60,505 nt of DNA, from assembly GCF_000797515.1 (NCBI RefSeq), contig NZ_JSBN01000017.1:1-60505 (forward strand), read 5' to 3'. Under the pieces are notes generated by a model that searched no databases, was not told the DNA's origin, and saw nothing but the letters and a program-made list of their open reading frames with translations. Every line of letters starts with the position of its first letter. Position 1 is the stretch's first letter. Positions 8,953-17,610 of the stretch are shown here, piece after piece. A program made the position numbers and the translations under genes. Source of the DNA: Sphingomonas sp. Ant H11 (GTDB lineage Bacteria > Pseudomonadota > Alphaproteobacteria > Sphingomonadales > Sphingomonadaceae).

Positions 8953-8981
8953 TGATCCGGATTTCGCACGGCTGCGTAACG
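8953..8981 (+). promoter_or_regulatory. Candidate ECF promoter upstream of DUF4331 gene
   Basis: TGATC at 8953-8957 is followed after 19 bp by TAAC at 8977-8980, about 48 bp before the GTG start at 9029. Promoters used by RpoE-ChrR group sigma factors are known to have a TGATC -35 and a TAAGA-like -10 with about 18-19 bp between. The match is partial and the link to the ECF factor at 6818-7402 is inferred. Confidence 0.35.
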
Positions 8982-9028
8982 AAGGTGCGGTCCCAATCGG
9001 GGATCGATCCATATCCCCGGAGATAGCA

Positions 9029-10639
9029 GTGAAAGCACGCACACGTAAACTCGTCGGGCTCATGTTGGCGACCACGGTCCTGGTGACCGATGCCTCCGCC
9101 AGCTTTGCCTCCAGCCACCGTGAAGCCCCCGGCATCACCAAGTCGCCGAAGACCGATTCGACCGACTTCTACATGTTCCGCAGCTACGAGCCCGGCCGGG
9201 ATCAATATGTCACGCTGATCGCCAACTATCAGCCGCTGCAGGATCCGGGCGGCGGCCCCAACTATTTCACGATGGACCCCGATGCGGTTTATGAAATCCA
9301 CATCGACAATGTCGGCGATGCCAAGGAACATCTGACCTATCAGTTCAAGTTCAGCAACACGCTGCAAAATGGCGGCCTGATGCTCAACATCGGCGGCACC
9401 AATGTGGCGACCGCGCTGCGCCAGAGCGGCCCGGTGACCAAGACCACCGACCCGAATACCGCCGAAGTCGAATCCTATACCGTTACGCTGATCACGGGCG
9501 ATCGCCACACCGGCACCCGCGCTGCGATCACCAACGCCGCGGGTGGCGGGACGACCTTCACCAAGCCGCTCGACAATACCGGCGTGAAGACGTTCCCCGA
9601 TTATAACAGCTATGCCAAGCAGTTCGTTTACAACGTAAACATTCCCGGTTGCGGCATGCCGGGTCGTGTGTTCGTGGGTCAGCGCGCCGAAGCGTTCGCG
9701 GTCAATCTCGGCGGCATCTTCGACATGGTCAACTTCGTGCCGATCGAGGGCGATTCGGCACCGGGCGCGGGCGACAAGGGCGGTTTTCCGCTGGGCATCA
9801 CCCAGAACCGCGCGAATGACGAACTGGTCGGCAAGAAGAACGTCACCAGCATCGCAATGGAAGTTCCGATCAGCTGCCTGACGCCCCAGGGCAGCAACGG
9901 CGTGATCGGCGGATGGCAGACGGCCAGCCTGCCGCAGGCGCGTCTGGTCGATCCCAAGGCAAGCTATGCCGCGCCGACGCTGTCGGGTGGTGCGTACACC
10001 CAGGTGTCGCGCCTGGCGATGCCGCTGGTGAACGAGCTTGTCATCGGCCTGCCCGACAAGGACAAGTTCAACGCATCGGACCCCAAGGATGATGCGCAGT
10101 TCGGCACCTATGTCACCAATCCGACCTATCCCGAGGTGCTCAACCAGCTCTTCCTCGCGCCGGTAAACCAATTGGCCAAGGCGAACTTCAAGACGCTCGC
10201 TCCGACCAACTTCCCGCGTGCCGATCTTGTGGCCACCTTCCTCACCGGCTTCAAGAATTTGAACCAGCTCGGCACCGTCACGGCTTCGGAAATGATGCGC
10301 CTGAACACCAATGTTCCGGTCACGCCGCAGGCGAAGCAGGCCAATCTCGGCGTCGCAGCCGGCGATCTGGCCGGCTACCCGAACGGTCGTCGTCCGGGCG
10401 ATGATACGGTCGATATCACGCTGCGCGTTGCGATGGGCGCGTTGTGCTACCCCGTGCCGATCGGCGCGAACGGTGCTCCGACGGATCTTGGCCTGTGCAA
10501 GCCCGGCGATGCCCCGACCGGACAGGTGCCGTATACCGACGGTGCGCCGATCAGCGCCAATGATGTGCAGGGAACCTTCCCCTATCTGAACGCCCCGCTG
10601 CCTGGGACGCCGCTCTCCGCGCACCGGGTTGGCCAGTGA
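9029..10639 (+). CDS. DUF4331 family secreted protein
   Basis: The 536-residue protein starts with GTG at 9029, preceded by a GGAG at 9019-9022. After a signal peptide (cleavage about ASA-SF or FAS-SH, residue 27) it begins with the DUF4331 hallmark SHREAPGI and TDSTDFYMFRSYEPGR, then IANYQPLQDPGGGPNYFTMD and YEIHIDNVGDA. These mark the conserved N-terminal part of the family (PF14224). The rest contains GFPLGITQNRANDELV and repeated GRRPGDDTVDITLRV segments typical of the C-terminal half. The biochemical function is unknown. The gene sits downstream of an ECF promoter-like site, close to an ECF/cupin pair, and is followed by a lipoprotein gene 26 bp later. Confidence 0.9.
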   Translation: MKARTRKLVGLMLATTVLVTDASASFASSHREAPGITKSPKTDSTDFYMFRSYEPGRDQYVTLIANYQPLQDPGGGPNYFTMDPDAVYEIHIDNVGDAKEHLTYQFKFSNTLQNGGLMLNIGGTNVATALRQSGPVTKTTDPNTAEVESYTVTLITGDRHTGTRAAITNAAGGGTTFTKPLDNTGVKTFPDYNSYAKQFVYNVNIPGCGMPGRVFVGQRAEAFAVNLGGIFDMVNFVPIEGDSAPGAGDKGGFPLGITQNRANDELVGKKNVTSIAMEVPISCLTPQGSNGVIGGWQTASLPQARLVDPKASYAAPTLSGGAYTQVSRLAMPLVNELVIGLPDKDKFNASDPKDDAQFGTYVTNPTYPEVLNQLFLAPVNQLAKANFKTLAPTNFPRADLVATFLTGFKNLNQLGTVTASEMMRLNTNVPVTPQAKQANLGVAAGDLAGYPNGRRPGDDTVDITLRVAMGALCYPVPIGANGAPTDLGLCKPGDAPTGQVPYTDGAPISANDVQGTFPYLNAPLPGTPLSAHRVGQ

Positions 10640-10665
10640 CCGCCGTCTCCGAAAGGAATGGAAGC

Positions 10666-10914
10666 ATGAGAAAAATCGCGCTCATCCTGTCGGTCTCCGG
10701 ACTGGCGCTCGGACTGGCCGGTTGTTCTGGGTATAACGCCCCGACGCCGACGCCAACACCCACGCCGACGCCAAGCCCGGCATTCCAGGAGCAATTCGGG
10801 ACCGGATTCAACAGCGCCTTCCAGGCGTCGCCCAACGCGACCCCGGCGGCGGTTAAGCCCGGCGACATCATCCCGGTCGATCCGGCGGCGACACCACAAA
10901 CCCTGCCGAAATGA
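10666..10914 (+). CDS. Small Pro-Thr repeat lipoprotein
   Basis: The ATG at 10666 is preceded by GAAAGGAATGGAAG, a good ribosome-binding site, so it is preferred over an upstream in-frame start that overlaps the DUF4331 stop. The 82-residue product has a short basic N-terminus, a hydrophobic core and a lipobox LAGC (residues about 17-20). A run of (PT)n repeats follows and then FQEQFGTGFNSAFQ. It is therefore a small outer- or inner-membrane lipoprotein with a flexible tether. It is co-directional with the DUF4331 gene and is followed by a strong terminator, so the two probably form an operon. Confidence 0.75.
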   Translation: MRKIALILSVSGLALGLAGCSGYNAPTPTPTPTPTPSPAFQEQFGTGFNSAFQASPNATPAAVKPGDIIPVDPAATPQTLPK

Positions 10915-10961
10915 ACGGTTGGGTCGGGCCTTTGTGGCCCGGCCCGATTGTCCAAGGCGAC

Positions 10962-10993
10962 GCCGCTGCGGTTCAACCGCAGCGGCCGTTTTT
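10962..10993 (+). terminator. Rho-independent terminator after DUF4331/lipoprotein genes
   Basis: A perfect inverted repeat, GCCGCTGCGG paired with CCGCAGCGGC around TTCAA, spans 10962-10986 and is followed by cgttttt. It lies 48 bp after the lipoprotein stop, where the DUF4331/lipoprotein transcript should end. Confidence 0.85.
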
Positions 10994-11002
10994 GTTATCT
11001 TC

Positions 11003-11085
11003 GGTTCGGGCCGAGCCTGTCGAAGCCCCATCCCCCTCTGGCAAATCTCATGCGGAGCCGGCCCTTCGACAGGCTCAGGGCGAAC
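11003..11085. repeat. Sphingomonad-type extragenic palindrome
   Basis: The segments around gagcctgtcgaag (11013-11025) and cttcgacaggctcaggg (11064-11080) are inverted copies flanking about 35 bp. This cttcgacaggctcaggg palindrome is widespread between genes in sphingomonads and related bacteria. It lies between the convergent lipoprotein and TonB receptor genes. Confidence 0.7.
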
Positions 11086-11093
11086 GGGGGACG

Positions 11094-13231
11094 CTAAAAT
11101 CCGTAGCGCAAGCTGACGCGCACCTGGCGCGGTTCGACCGGGTGCAGGTGGTAATCGTCGACGCCGCCGCTCGCTTCGCCCTGCAGGCGCGAGGTGTAAA
11201 AGTAGGTGATGTCGCGTCTTTCGCATCGAACACGTTCAGGACATCGACGCCAAGTTTCAACCGGCCCAGCGTGTAATATCCCCCGAAATTGACGAGCGTG
11301 GTCGGCTGCGAGCGGGCGCTGCCGTCTTCGATCAGCGGCGCGCTGCCAAAGTGGCGCAACCGTACCGACCCGGTGATTCCGTGTCCGAAATCGACCGCCG
11401 CGCCGCCGGCCAGGACGTTGCCGACCGAATTGGGAATGCGATCCTGCCCGACCGCCACGTCGTGAAAGCGCGCATGGGTGAAGGCCGCCGATCCGTCGAG
11501 CGCGAGCCACGATGTCGGCCGCCAGAACAGCGTGGCCTCGGTTCCATAGCGACGGGTCGCGTCATTGGGTTCGGTCGTCCCGTCATCGCCCGAGAAGACC
11601 AGTTCAGACCCCAGCGTCAGATAATAGCCGACGATCGATGCGGTGAAGCGCTTATACTCCACGCGCGCGCCCAGCTCGACGCCGCGCGCCTTCACCAAAA
11701 CCGGCAGGCGGTCGGCGGGCGCGCCGCTCTTCGGGTCTACCGTGATCGCGGCACCGCGCACGTCGTTGGAGTGAAAGCTCTCGCCATAATTGGCATAGAG
11801 TTCGAGATGGTCGGTCGCGCGCCACGCAAGCGCAGCCTTTGGCCCGAGGATGGTGTCGGATCCGCTTCCGGAATTGGCGGCCTGCGTTTGTGCGTGCACA
11901 TCATAGCCGTAAAGGTCGCCGCGCAACCCGAGGACGAGGCGCAGGCGCGGGGTCAGGGCAGCAGTCGCCTCGCCATATAAGGCAGCGCTATATTCCTCCA
12001 CCCGGTCCTGCCGCACGGTGCCGATCGGCACGCCCTTGACGGTGTGATACAGGCCGATCTTGCCGATATGATCGTAGCGCGTGTCGCCACCGATCACGAA
12101 CGTCACGGGCAGGCCGGCGATGGTGGTCGGCATGGTGTGGCGGATCGACCCGCCGAAAACGCCGCGCTGGTCGCGCTGTTGAAACTCGTCGCCATTGACC
12201 GGATCATCAAGGAAATAGGTGAAGTTGGAGGTCAGGCGGAAGCGGTAATAGAGGCCGAAGAGCGAAACCTCGGTATTGTCGAAATGGCCGTTGCCGGTCA
12301 GCCCGATCCGCGTGGTTTCGCCGCCAAGAAAGGGATCGATATTGCCAAAGCGGCTGATCAAGCCGCTGTCGATCGCGCGGAGCGGCACTTGATCGGTGGA
12401 GTTCCAGGTCGCGTGATAGGCGGTCAAGCCGAGGCTGAAGCCGTCGCGCGTATATTTGGCAAGCGCATTCACCTTACGCAGCCGTTCCTTCAGCACCCAC
12501 GGCCCATCGGACACCGTGCCATCGAGCCCGAGCAGCAGATCGCCGCCCGCCACCCCGGTGCTGCCCGCCGCCAACGCCCGATAATAGCCGAAACTCCCGG
12601 CGGTGACTTGCGCGATCGGCTGGGCGAGGTGGTCGGCGGTGGTGAATTTGACCGTGCCTGCGGCCGAAAAATCCCCGACATCGGCAAAATAGGGGCCTTT
12701 GCGATAGTCGATCCGTTCGACCAGCTCGGGAATGAGGAAATTGAGATCGAGATAGCCCTGGCCATGGCCGTGCGTGCGCATGTTGATCGGCACGCCATCG
12801 ACGAACCCTGCGAAATCGGTGCCGTGGTCGAGGTTGAAGCCGCGCAGGAAATATTGATTGGCCTTGCCCGTGCCCGAATGCTGGGTCGCGATCACGCCCG
12901 GCACATTCTCGACCAACTCGCCAACCCGCGAGAGCGGTTTGTCCGCGAAATCCTTATAGCCGACAACACCCTGCGATCCCGAGGTGGCAATGCCGATCTG
13001 GGCGATGGCACGACCGTAGACGATGATGTCGTCGGGGTGCTGGGCGTCGGTCGGCGCCGGAAAATCGGGGGCTTGCGGCATATCTTGCGCGGCGGCGAGG
13101 TTCGTGACGACCGATTGCGCGATCAGCAAGGTGGCCGCCCCGCACAGCAGCTCCCGCCATTGTAGCGATCGCCCGGTGCCACGGTCCCGCGCGGCTTGGA
13201 TCGCGCTTGCGGACGGGGTCTTTTGTGGCAC
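11094..13231 (-). CDS. TonB-dependent receptor, probably nickel/metal uptake, frameshifted near the 3' end
   Basis: A GTG start at 13231 follows an AAGGGAAA ribosome-binding site. The protein has a long leader with signal-like segment and a plug domain (DIIVYGRAIAQIGIA, then GELVENVPGVIATQHSGTGKANQYFLRGFNLDHGTDFA). The beta-barrel ends in adjacent frames. One frame reads LGVDVLNVFDAKD and then becomes Arg/Ala-rich, while the next frame supplies DITYFYTSRLQGEA, DDYHLHPVEPRQVRVSLRYGF and a stop at 11094. A terminal Phe is required for outer-membrane insertion, so one base is missing near 11212. The HxHP motif and the divergent nikR gene with a NikR-like operator 16 bp upstream point to nickel uptake. 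The substrate is inferred. Confidence 0.85.
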
Positions 13232-13246
13232 GGGCGTTTCCCTTTT

Positions 13247-13274
13247 GTATGCAGTTTTTTAAAAAAGTTCACAC
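13247..13274. promoter_or_regulatory. NikR operator-like palindrome
   Basis: GTATGC (13247-13252) and TCACAC (13269-13274) are separated by exactly 16 bp. The E. coli NikR operator is GTATGA-N16-TCATAC, so 5 of 6 bases match in each half. The N16 centre is itself a T6A6 palindrome. The site lies 16 bp upstream of the TonB receptor start and 132 bp upstream of nikR, in the divergent intergenic region. Confidence 0.75.
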
Positions 13275-13405
13275 GTGAAAGGGTACGTTTCGCGCCGTCG
13301 ATTTGGTTGCCTCCGCTTGCAAAGAAATTCGGGGGAGCTGCGTTGGATAAAAATACCGTGCGGTCTCCCACTGCGATATGTGGGGACAATAGGAGCTCCC
13401 CAACG

Positions 13406-13879
13406 ATGCAACGCGTCACCGTTTCGCTAGATCTCAGGATTGCGCCGCTGTTCGATGCGATGCTCAAGGAGCAGGGGTATCAGACGCGCTCGGAGGCAGT
13501 TCGCGATCTGGTGCGCGAGGCCGTGGAGACGCATCATCGCAACTCGACGACGGAGGGGGAGTGTGTCGCGAACCTTGCCTATGTCTATAGCCACAGCACG
13601 CGCTTGCTCGCGCAACGGTTGCTCGACATCAAGCATCAGCATCATGATCTCATCGTCTCGTCGACGCAGATCATTCTGGATCATACCAGCTTGTTCGAGA
13701 CGGTTATTTTGAAGGGGCCGACGCTTGCCGTTCGGGCGCTGGCGGATTTGATCCGCGCGGAACGGGGCGTGCGTTTCGGCTCGGTCAATGTGGTGGCGGT
13801 CGAACCCAATGGCGATCACCACACCGAAGGCGCGCACCACCACGCCAGCAAAAGCCATTTGTCGCCACTGCACGGCTGA
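13406..13879 (+). CDS. nikR: Nickel-responsive transcriptional regulator NikR
   Basis: The ATG at 13406 follows an aggagctcccca ribosome-binding site. Longer in-frame readings start in intergenic DNA and were rejected. The 157-residue protein has an N-terminal ribbon-helix-helix domain (QRVTVSLDLRIAPLFDAML, then SEAVRDLVREAV) and a C-terminal ACT-like metal domain. HQHHDLIVSSTQIILDH provides the His residues and a Cys-bearing segment (GECVANLAYVY) lies before it. A His-rich tail (GDHHTEGAHHHASKSH) may store or sense Ni. NikR-Ni represses nickel-uptake genes. The divergent TonB receptor and the GTATGC-N16-TCACAC palindrome are the obvious target. Confidence 0.92.
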   Translation: MQRVTVSLDLRIAPLFDAMLKEQGYQTRSEAVRDLVREAVETHHRNSTTEGECVANLAYVYSHSTRLLAQRLLDIKHQHHDLIVSSTQIILDHTSLFETVILKGPTLAVRALADLIRAERGVRFGSVNVVAVEPNGDHHTEGAHHHASKSHLSPLHG

Positions 13880-13903
13880 GCGGACCGGCCGCGCGCATAA
13901 AAT

Positions 13904-13934
13904 GAGCGGCGCGCCGATGGTCGGCGCGCCGCTC
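13904..13934. terminator. Bidirectional terminator hairpin between nikR and TonB receptor
   Basis: A perfect 14-bp stem GAGCGGCGCGCCGA with a TGG loop occupies 13904-13934 between convergent genes. On the minus strand it is followed by ATTTTAT, so it best serves the receptor gene at 13946-16258. Confidence 0.75.
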
Positions 13935-13945
13935 GGCCGTCTTCA

Positions 13946-16258
13946 TCAGAAGGCGTAGCTTACCGTGACCCGGTACGACCGCCCGAAGATCGGGCGCACG
14001 TCGGGCAGCGCGGCCCCTGGCCCGGCCAGGAAGCGCGGGTTGCCCTCGGTCAGGCCATGCGAGTTGGTCAGATTGTCGCCTGCTACCTGCAAGGTGTAGC
14101 CCTTGATCTTGGCGCGAAGCCCCGCGCTGACCGTCGCATAAGCAGGCAACAACTGGGTGTTGGCGAGATCGCTGTAGCGCTTCCCGATCGCTTCATAGGT
14201 GCCATAGAGCGTTAGGTCGCTGTCGTCCGCGATGCGGGTGGTATAGGTCGGCGTCACGCGAACCTGATAAGACGGAATACGTTGCGCATTCTTCCCGTCG
14301 ATAGCCGGGATGCCTGGCGTGTCGGTCTTCGCATCTTCGAGCACGGCGTTGCCGGTAAAGCCGAGGCCGCTCGTATGATGGTAGGATGCGTCGAGCTCGA
14401 TGCCCTTGGTCTTCGAACCTGCAATTTGCGGGGGTACGCCAACGTCATTGTACACCGCGCCCACGACCTCGTCATAAAAGCCGGTCAGTGCGGCCTCGAA
14501 ACCGCCGCCGCGATACTTCACACCGCCTTCATAGGAGCGCACGCTCCAGTTCAGGTCGAGCCGCGGCCCGGTATTGCCGAGCTGTGACCGCACATCGTCG
14601 AACGACGGCGAGTGATACCCCTGCGATATCCGGGCATAGACGTCGAGATTGCGCAGCGCACGGTAGTTGACGCCGACGGTCCACGGCGTGGCTTCGCGGT
14701 GGATTTTCGCTGCGTTGGGGAGGCCGTTACCGGTGATGGTGAAATCGATATCGGTCCACTGGTGGCGCACCCCTGCGTCGATCCGCAGCGCTTCGGTGAT
14801 GTTGAACGAATCCGACAGATAGACCGCGTTCACATCGGCGCGGCCGCGATCGGAAATGTCGAAGGCGGACAGGGTTCCATTATTGAGATTGACGAGATCG
14901 CCCGACCCGCCAACCTGCGCCCAGCGATTGCCGCCCAGACTCCATGCGTCATCCGAGGTGAAGTGCGAGAAATAATAACCGAGGTTGAGCGTATTGGCAC
15001 CGCGCTTGAAGTTCAGCACTGCTTCATTCGAAACGTTTTGCAGCTTCTTTTCGACCAACCACGATCCGAATTGCTGGACATAATCGGTCGCGGCAAGCGT
15101 TTGCCCGGTATTGAGCGTGCGCACCGTGGTCTGGCCGGGCGTGCCGGCAGTCGCCAGGGCGGTCGCAACCGTTACCGCGCCTGCCCCCGCCGGAACCAGG
15201 CCAGCCGTGCGCAGCGTGCCGCTGGTGAAACCAAACCGGTCGGTGACCGACAGGCCGCCGCCGAAATCGTAATCGAGGCTGGCACCGGTTACGACGCCCT
15301 TCCAGCCGCGCCCCTGGGCGAGATCGACTCGCTCGGTCGCACCGCTGCCCGCCGCACCGGGCGAAATGATCGTCGCATAGCGGGTATATTGGTTGAGCTG
15401 GTTGTAGCGCCCCAGATCGAGACCCGGCACGTTGGCCGCGAACGGCAGGAACCATTCACCGTGATCGTCGGTGTAGCGCGCGAAAATGTTGAATTTGCCG
15501 CCCGCGAACTTCTTGGTGATGTTCGCGGTGAATTGCTGGCCCTTTTCGGTGTCGAACCCAGCGCGTCGCACGCTGTCCCCGCGCGAAATATAGCCGCCGA
15601 CCATGTAATAGAGGTCGTCCGCGACCTTGCCGCTGAGATAGCCGTCGGTTCGCCAGGCGCTATAGTCGGTGATCGACGCGCCGATGCTGCCATGCGTCAC
15701 TTCGCCGCCTTCACGCAGGCGCAAATTGGTGGTGAGACCGGCCTGGCCGTCCGAATAGAGCGACTGCGGGCCGCCATTGACGCCCTCGATTCCGGCGACG
15801 GTCTCGTCGATCCGGACCAACCCCGTCTGGTCCATGAAGGAGAGGCTGCTGACCCCGTAGACCGGGATCCCGTTGAACTGCAGCGTCACGAACGGTGCGT
15901 CCCCGGTGCTGGGGATGCCGCGCACGAAGATGTTGGAGGTGCCGACGCCGCCAGAGCTTTCCACCCAGACGCCGGGAATCGATTTGAGCGCGTCGCCCGA
16001 ACTCTTCGGGGCCTGCAGCTTCAAGTCGTCGGCGGAAAGGGTGGTGATCGAGTAACCGGCCTCGAGCTTGTTGATTCCGCTGCCCGCGGGGCGCCCGGTG
16101 ACGACAATGTCGGTTTGGTCGGCTGTGTCAGCCGGTGCGCTGACCGCTGGTTGCGCTGTCGGCGAAGGGACGTCCTGGGCGGCAGCGGGGCTGGCCAGTG
16201 CGATCGCCAGCGCGACCCCCGAAACGGCGACCAAAGAGCGATTGCGCGAAACTTTCAT
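13946..16258 (-). CDS. TonB-dependent receptor of disaccharide utilisation locus
   Basis: The ATG at 16258 directly follows GAGGGAGAGGAAG. A GTG 15 bp upstream would translate the ribosome-binding site itself and was rejected. The 770-residue protein has a signal peptide ending about AAA-QDV, a TonB-box-like DIVVTGR, and a plug domain (DALKSIPGVWVESSGGVGTSNIFVRGIPS, then a beta-barrel). It ends in the outer-membrane signature GRSYRVTVSYAF. It lies beside a LacI regulator, a beta-phosphoglucomutase, a GH65 phosphorylase and an MFS permease, so it should import maltose-, trehalose- or kojibiose-like sugars. A 14-bp operator-like motif lies 65 bp upstream. The substrate is inferred. Confidence 0.9.
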   Translation of the reverse strand: MKVSRNRSLVAVSGVALAIALASPAAAQDVPSPTAQPAVSAPADTADQTDIVVTGRPAGSGINKLEAGYSITTLSADDLKLQAPKSSGDALKSIPGVWVESSGGVGTSNIFVRGIPSTGDAPFVTLQFNGIPVYGVSSLSFMDQTGLVRIDETVAGIEGVNGGPQSLYSDGQAGLTTNLRLREGGEVTHGSIGASITDYSAWRTDGYLSGKVADDLYYMVGGYISRGDSVRRAGFDTEKGQQFTANITKKFAGGKFNIFARYTDDHGEWFLPFAANVPGLDLGRYNQLNQYTRYATIISPGAAGSGATERVDLAQGRGWKGVVTGASLDYDFGGGLSVTDRFGFTSGTLRTAGLVPAGAGAVTVATALATAGTPGQTTVRTLNTGQTLAATDYVQQFGSWLVEKKLQNVSNEAVLNFKRGANTLNLGYYFSHFTSDDAWSLGGNRWAQVGGSGDLVNLNNGTLSAFDISDRGRADVNAVYLSDSFNITEALRIDAGVRHQWTDIDFTITGNGLPNAAKIHREATPWTVGVNYRALRNLDVYARISQGYHSPSFDDVRSQLGNTGPRLDLNWSVRSYEGGVKYRGGGFEAALTGFYDEVVGAVYNDVGVPPQIAGSKTKGIELDASYHHTSGLGFTGNAVLEDAKTDTPGIPAIDGKNAQRIPSYQVRVTPTYTTRIADDSDLTLYGTYEAIGKRYSDLANTQLLPAYATVSAGLRAKIKGYTLQVAGDNLTNSHGLTEGNPRFLAGPGAALPDVRPIFGRSYRVTVSYAF

Positions 16259-16322
16259 CTTCCTCTCCCTCACGCCGCATTCCTGCTCGGGAACCGGCTA
16301 TGACAGGAGGGATACACGTCTA

Positions 16323-16336
16323 TGAATTGCATTTCA
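16323..16336. promoter_or_regulatory. Candidate LacI-type operator (TGAATTGCATTTCA)
   Basis: This 14-bp motif is a near-palindrome centred on TGCA. An almost identical copy (TGATATGCATTTCA) is found upstream of the GH65 and MFS genes at 20511-20524. Both copies lie in promoter regions of the sugar locus, as expected for the LacI-family regulator encoded here. Confidence 0.65.
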
Positions 16337-16602
16337 ATGGTTTGTTACAGTTCGCGGAATGTTGAAAAATATGGCGACAAAACAATCGTATAAGGCGCTA
16401 GCGTTGCCGCTCGACCTGCCAGGGCCGGGGTTTGGCGGGGCAAACCCAAACGGCAGCTCGCCCGCTTCGTGAGAAGCACGTGTTGCATCACCTTCCCGTC
16501 CATGCGTATTTCATCGCATTCAGGCGGGGTGGGCAGTTTCACCGTCTATCGGGAATCCGTTTCAACGACCGCCTGCCTGCCCGGGAAATGAGGAGCCCTG
16601 TC

Positions 16603-17610
16603 TTGCGTCGACGCGCCATGGATTTGAACATGGGGGACATTGCCCAGCTTGCGAACGTGTCAAAGCCAACGGTGTCGCGCGTTCTCAACAACAGCCCGCT
16701 GGTCAATGCGGAAACGCGCGAGCGTGTCCTGCGCGTGGCGCGCGAACATGGCTATGCGATCAATCGCAACGCACAGAAGCTGCGGCAGGCGCGTAACGAC
16801 ACTGTCGCGGTGGTGCTCGATTTCGGATCGCATCGCGCGGGGCGGATTGCCGACCCGTTCATCTTTGAATTGCTGGCAGGCGTTTCGGAGGCATTGTCGG
16901 TCCGCAACCAGGACCTGTTATTGTCGCCCCCCAGCCTCACCGACGTGCAAAGCCATCTCGACCTGATCAGTTCGCGCGTGGCGGACGGCTTTATTTTCCT
17001 CGGCCAGGGTGTGCGCGAACCGATGCTGCGCGATCTTGCGCGCGCCGGTGCGGCGTTTGTCGTGTGGGGCGGGGTCGATCCCAAGGAACCCTATTGCTCG
17101 GTCGGCAGCGACAATCGGCTTGGCGGGCAGCTTGCCGGTGAGCTGTTCGTCAAACGCCAGGCCAAACGCTGGTTGTATGTCGGCAACATCGCCCATTCCG
17201 AAATCCGCATGCGCTTCGACGGCCTGCGCGAGGTTGCCGCCAAGCATGGCGATGTCAGCGTCGCGCATCTCGATGTCGAGCAGATGGCTTATGCCTCCAC
17301 CTATCAAAGCATGGTGGCGTGGCTGCACAAGAATCCGCCGCCCGACGCCGTTTTCGCCTTTTCGGATACCGCCGCGATCGCGATCGTTGCCGCGTTCCGC
17401 GAATTCGGACTGGAAGCGCCGACCGACTACGCATTGTGCGGCTACAACAACATTCCACCCGCCGCCGATTTCACGCCCGCGCTGACGACGATCGAGCAGG
17501 AAACCCATTTGGCGGGCGCAATTCTGGTCGAAAAGCTGATGCAGATCCTCGAAGGCGGCAGGCCCAAATCGAGCCTGTTGCCGACGCGGCTGATCGTCCG
17601 TCAGACCTGA
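16603..17610 (+). CDS. LacI-family transcriptional regulator of sugar locus
   Basis: The TTG at 16603 lies 7 bp after AGGAG (16591-16595), which makes it the best-supported start. The frame is open far upstream and an ATG at 16618 is the alternative. The 335-residue protein has the LacI helix-turn-helix (MGDIAQLANVSKPTVSRVLNNSPLVNAETRERVL) at residues 9-43. A periplasmic-binding-type effector domain with YASTYQSMVAWL and ALCGYNNIPPA follows. It should sense a sugar and control the locus. Two near-identical 14-bp palindromes at 16323 and 20511 are its probable operators. Its stop overlaps the convergent beta-phosphoglucomutase stop by 10 bp. Confidence 0.88.
   Translation: MRRRAMDLNMGDIAQLANVSKPTVSRVLNNSPLVNAETRERVLRVAREHGYAINRNAQKLRQARNDTVAVVLDFGSHRAGRIADPFIFELLAGVSEALSVRNQDLLLSPPSLTDVQSHLDLISSRVADGFIFLGQGVREPMLRDLARAGAAFVVWGGVDPKEPYCSVGSDNRLGGQLAGELFVKRQAKRWLYVGNIAHSEIRMRFDGLREVAAKHGDVSVAHLDVEQMAYASTYQSMVAWLHKNPPPDAVFAFSDTAAIAIVAAFREFGLEAPTDYALCGYNNIPPAADFTPALTTIEQETHLAGAILVEKLMQILEGGRPKSSLLPTRLIVRQT

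Noticed and set aside
8573..10624. Long minus-strand open frame opposite the DUF4331 gene
   Set aside because: No domain, no ribosome-binding site and full overlap with a clear DUF4331 gene.
10740..10790. CRISPR-like short repeats
   Set aside because: The ccgacgcc-type repeats encode a Pro-Thr run within a lipoprotein and have no spacers.
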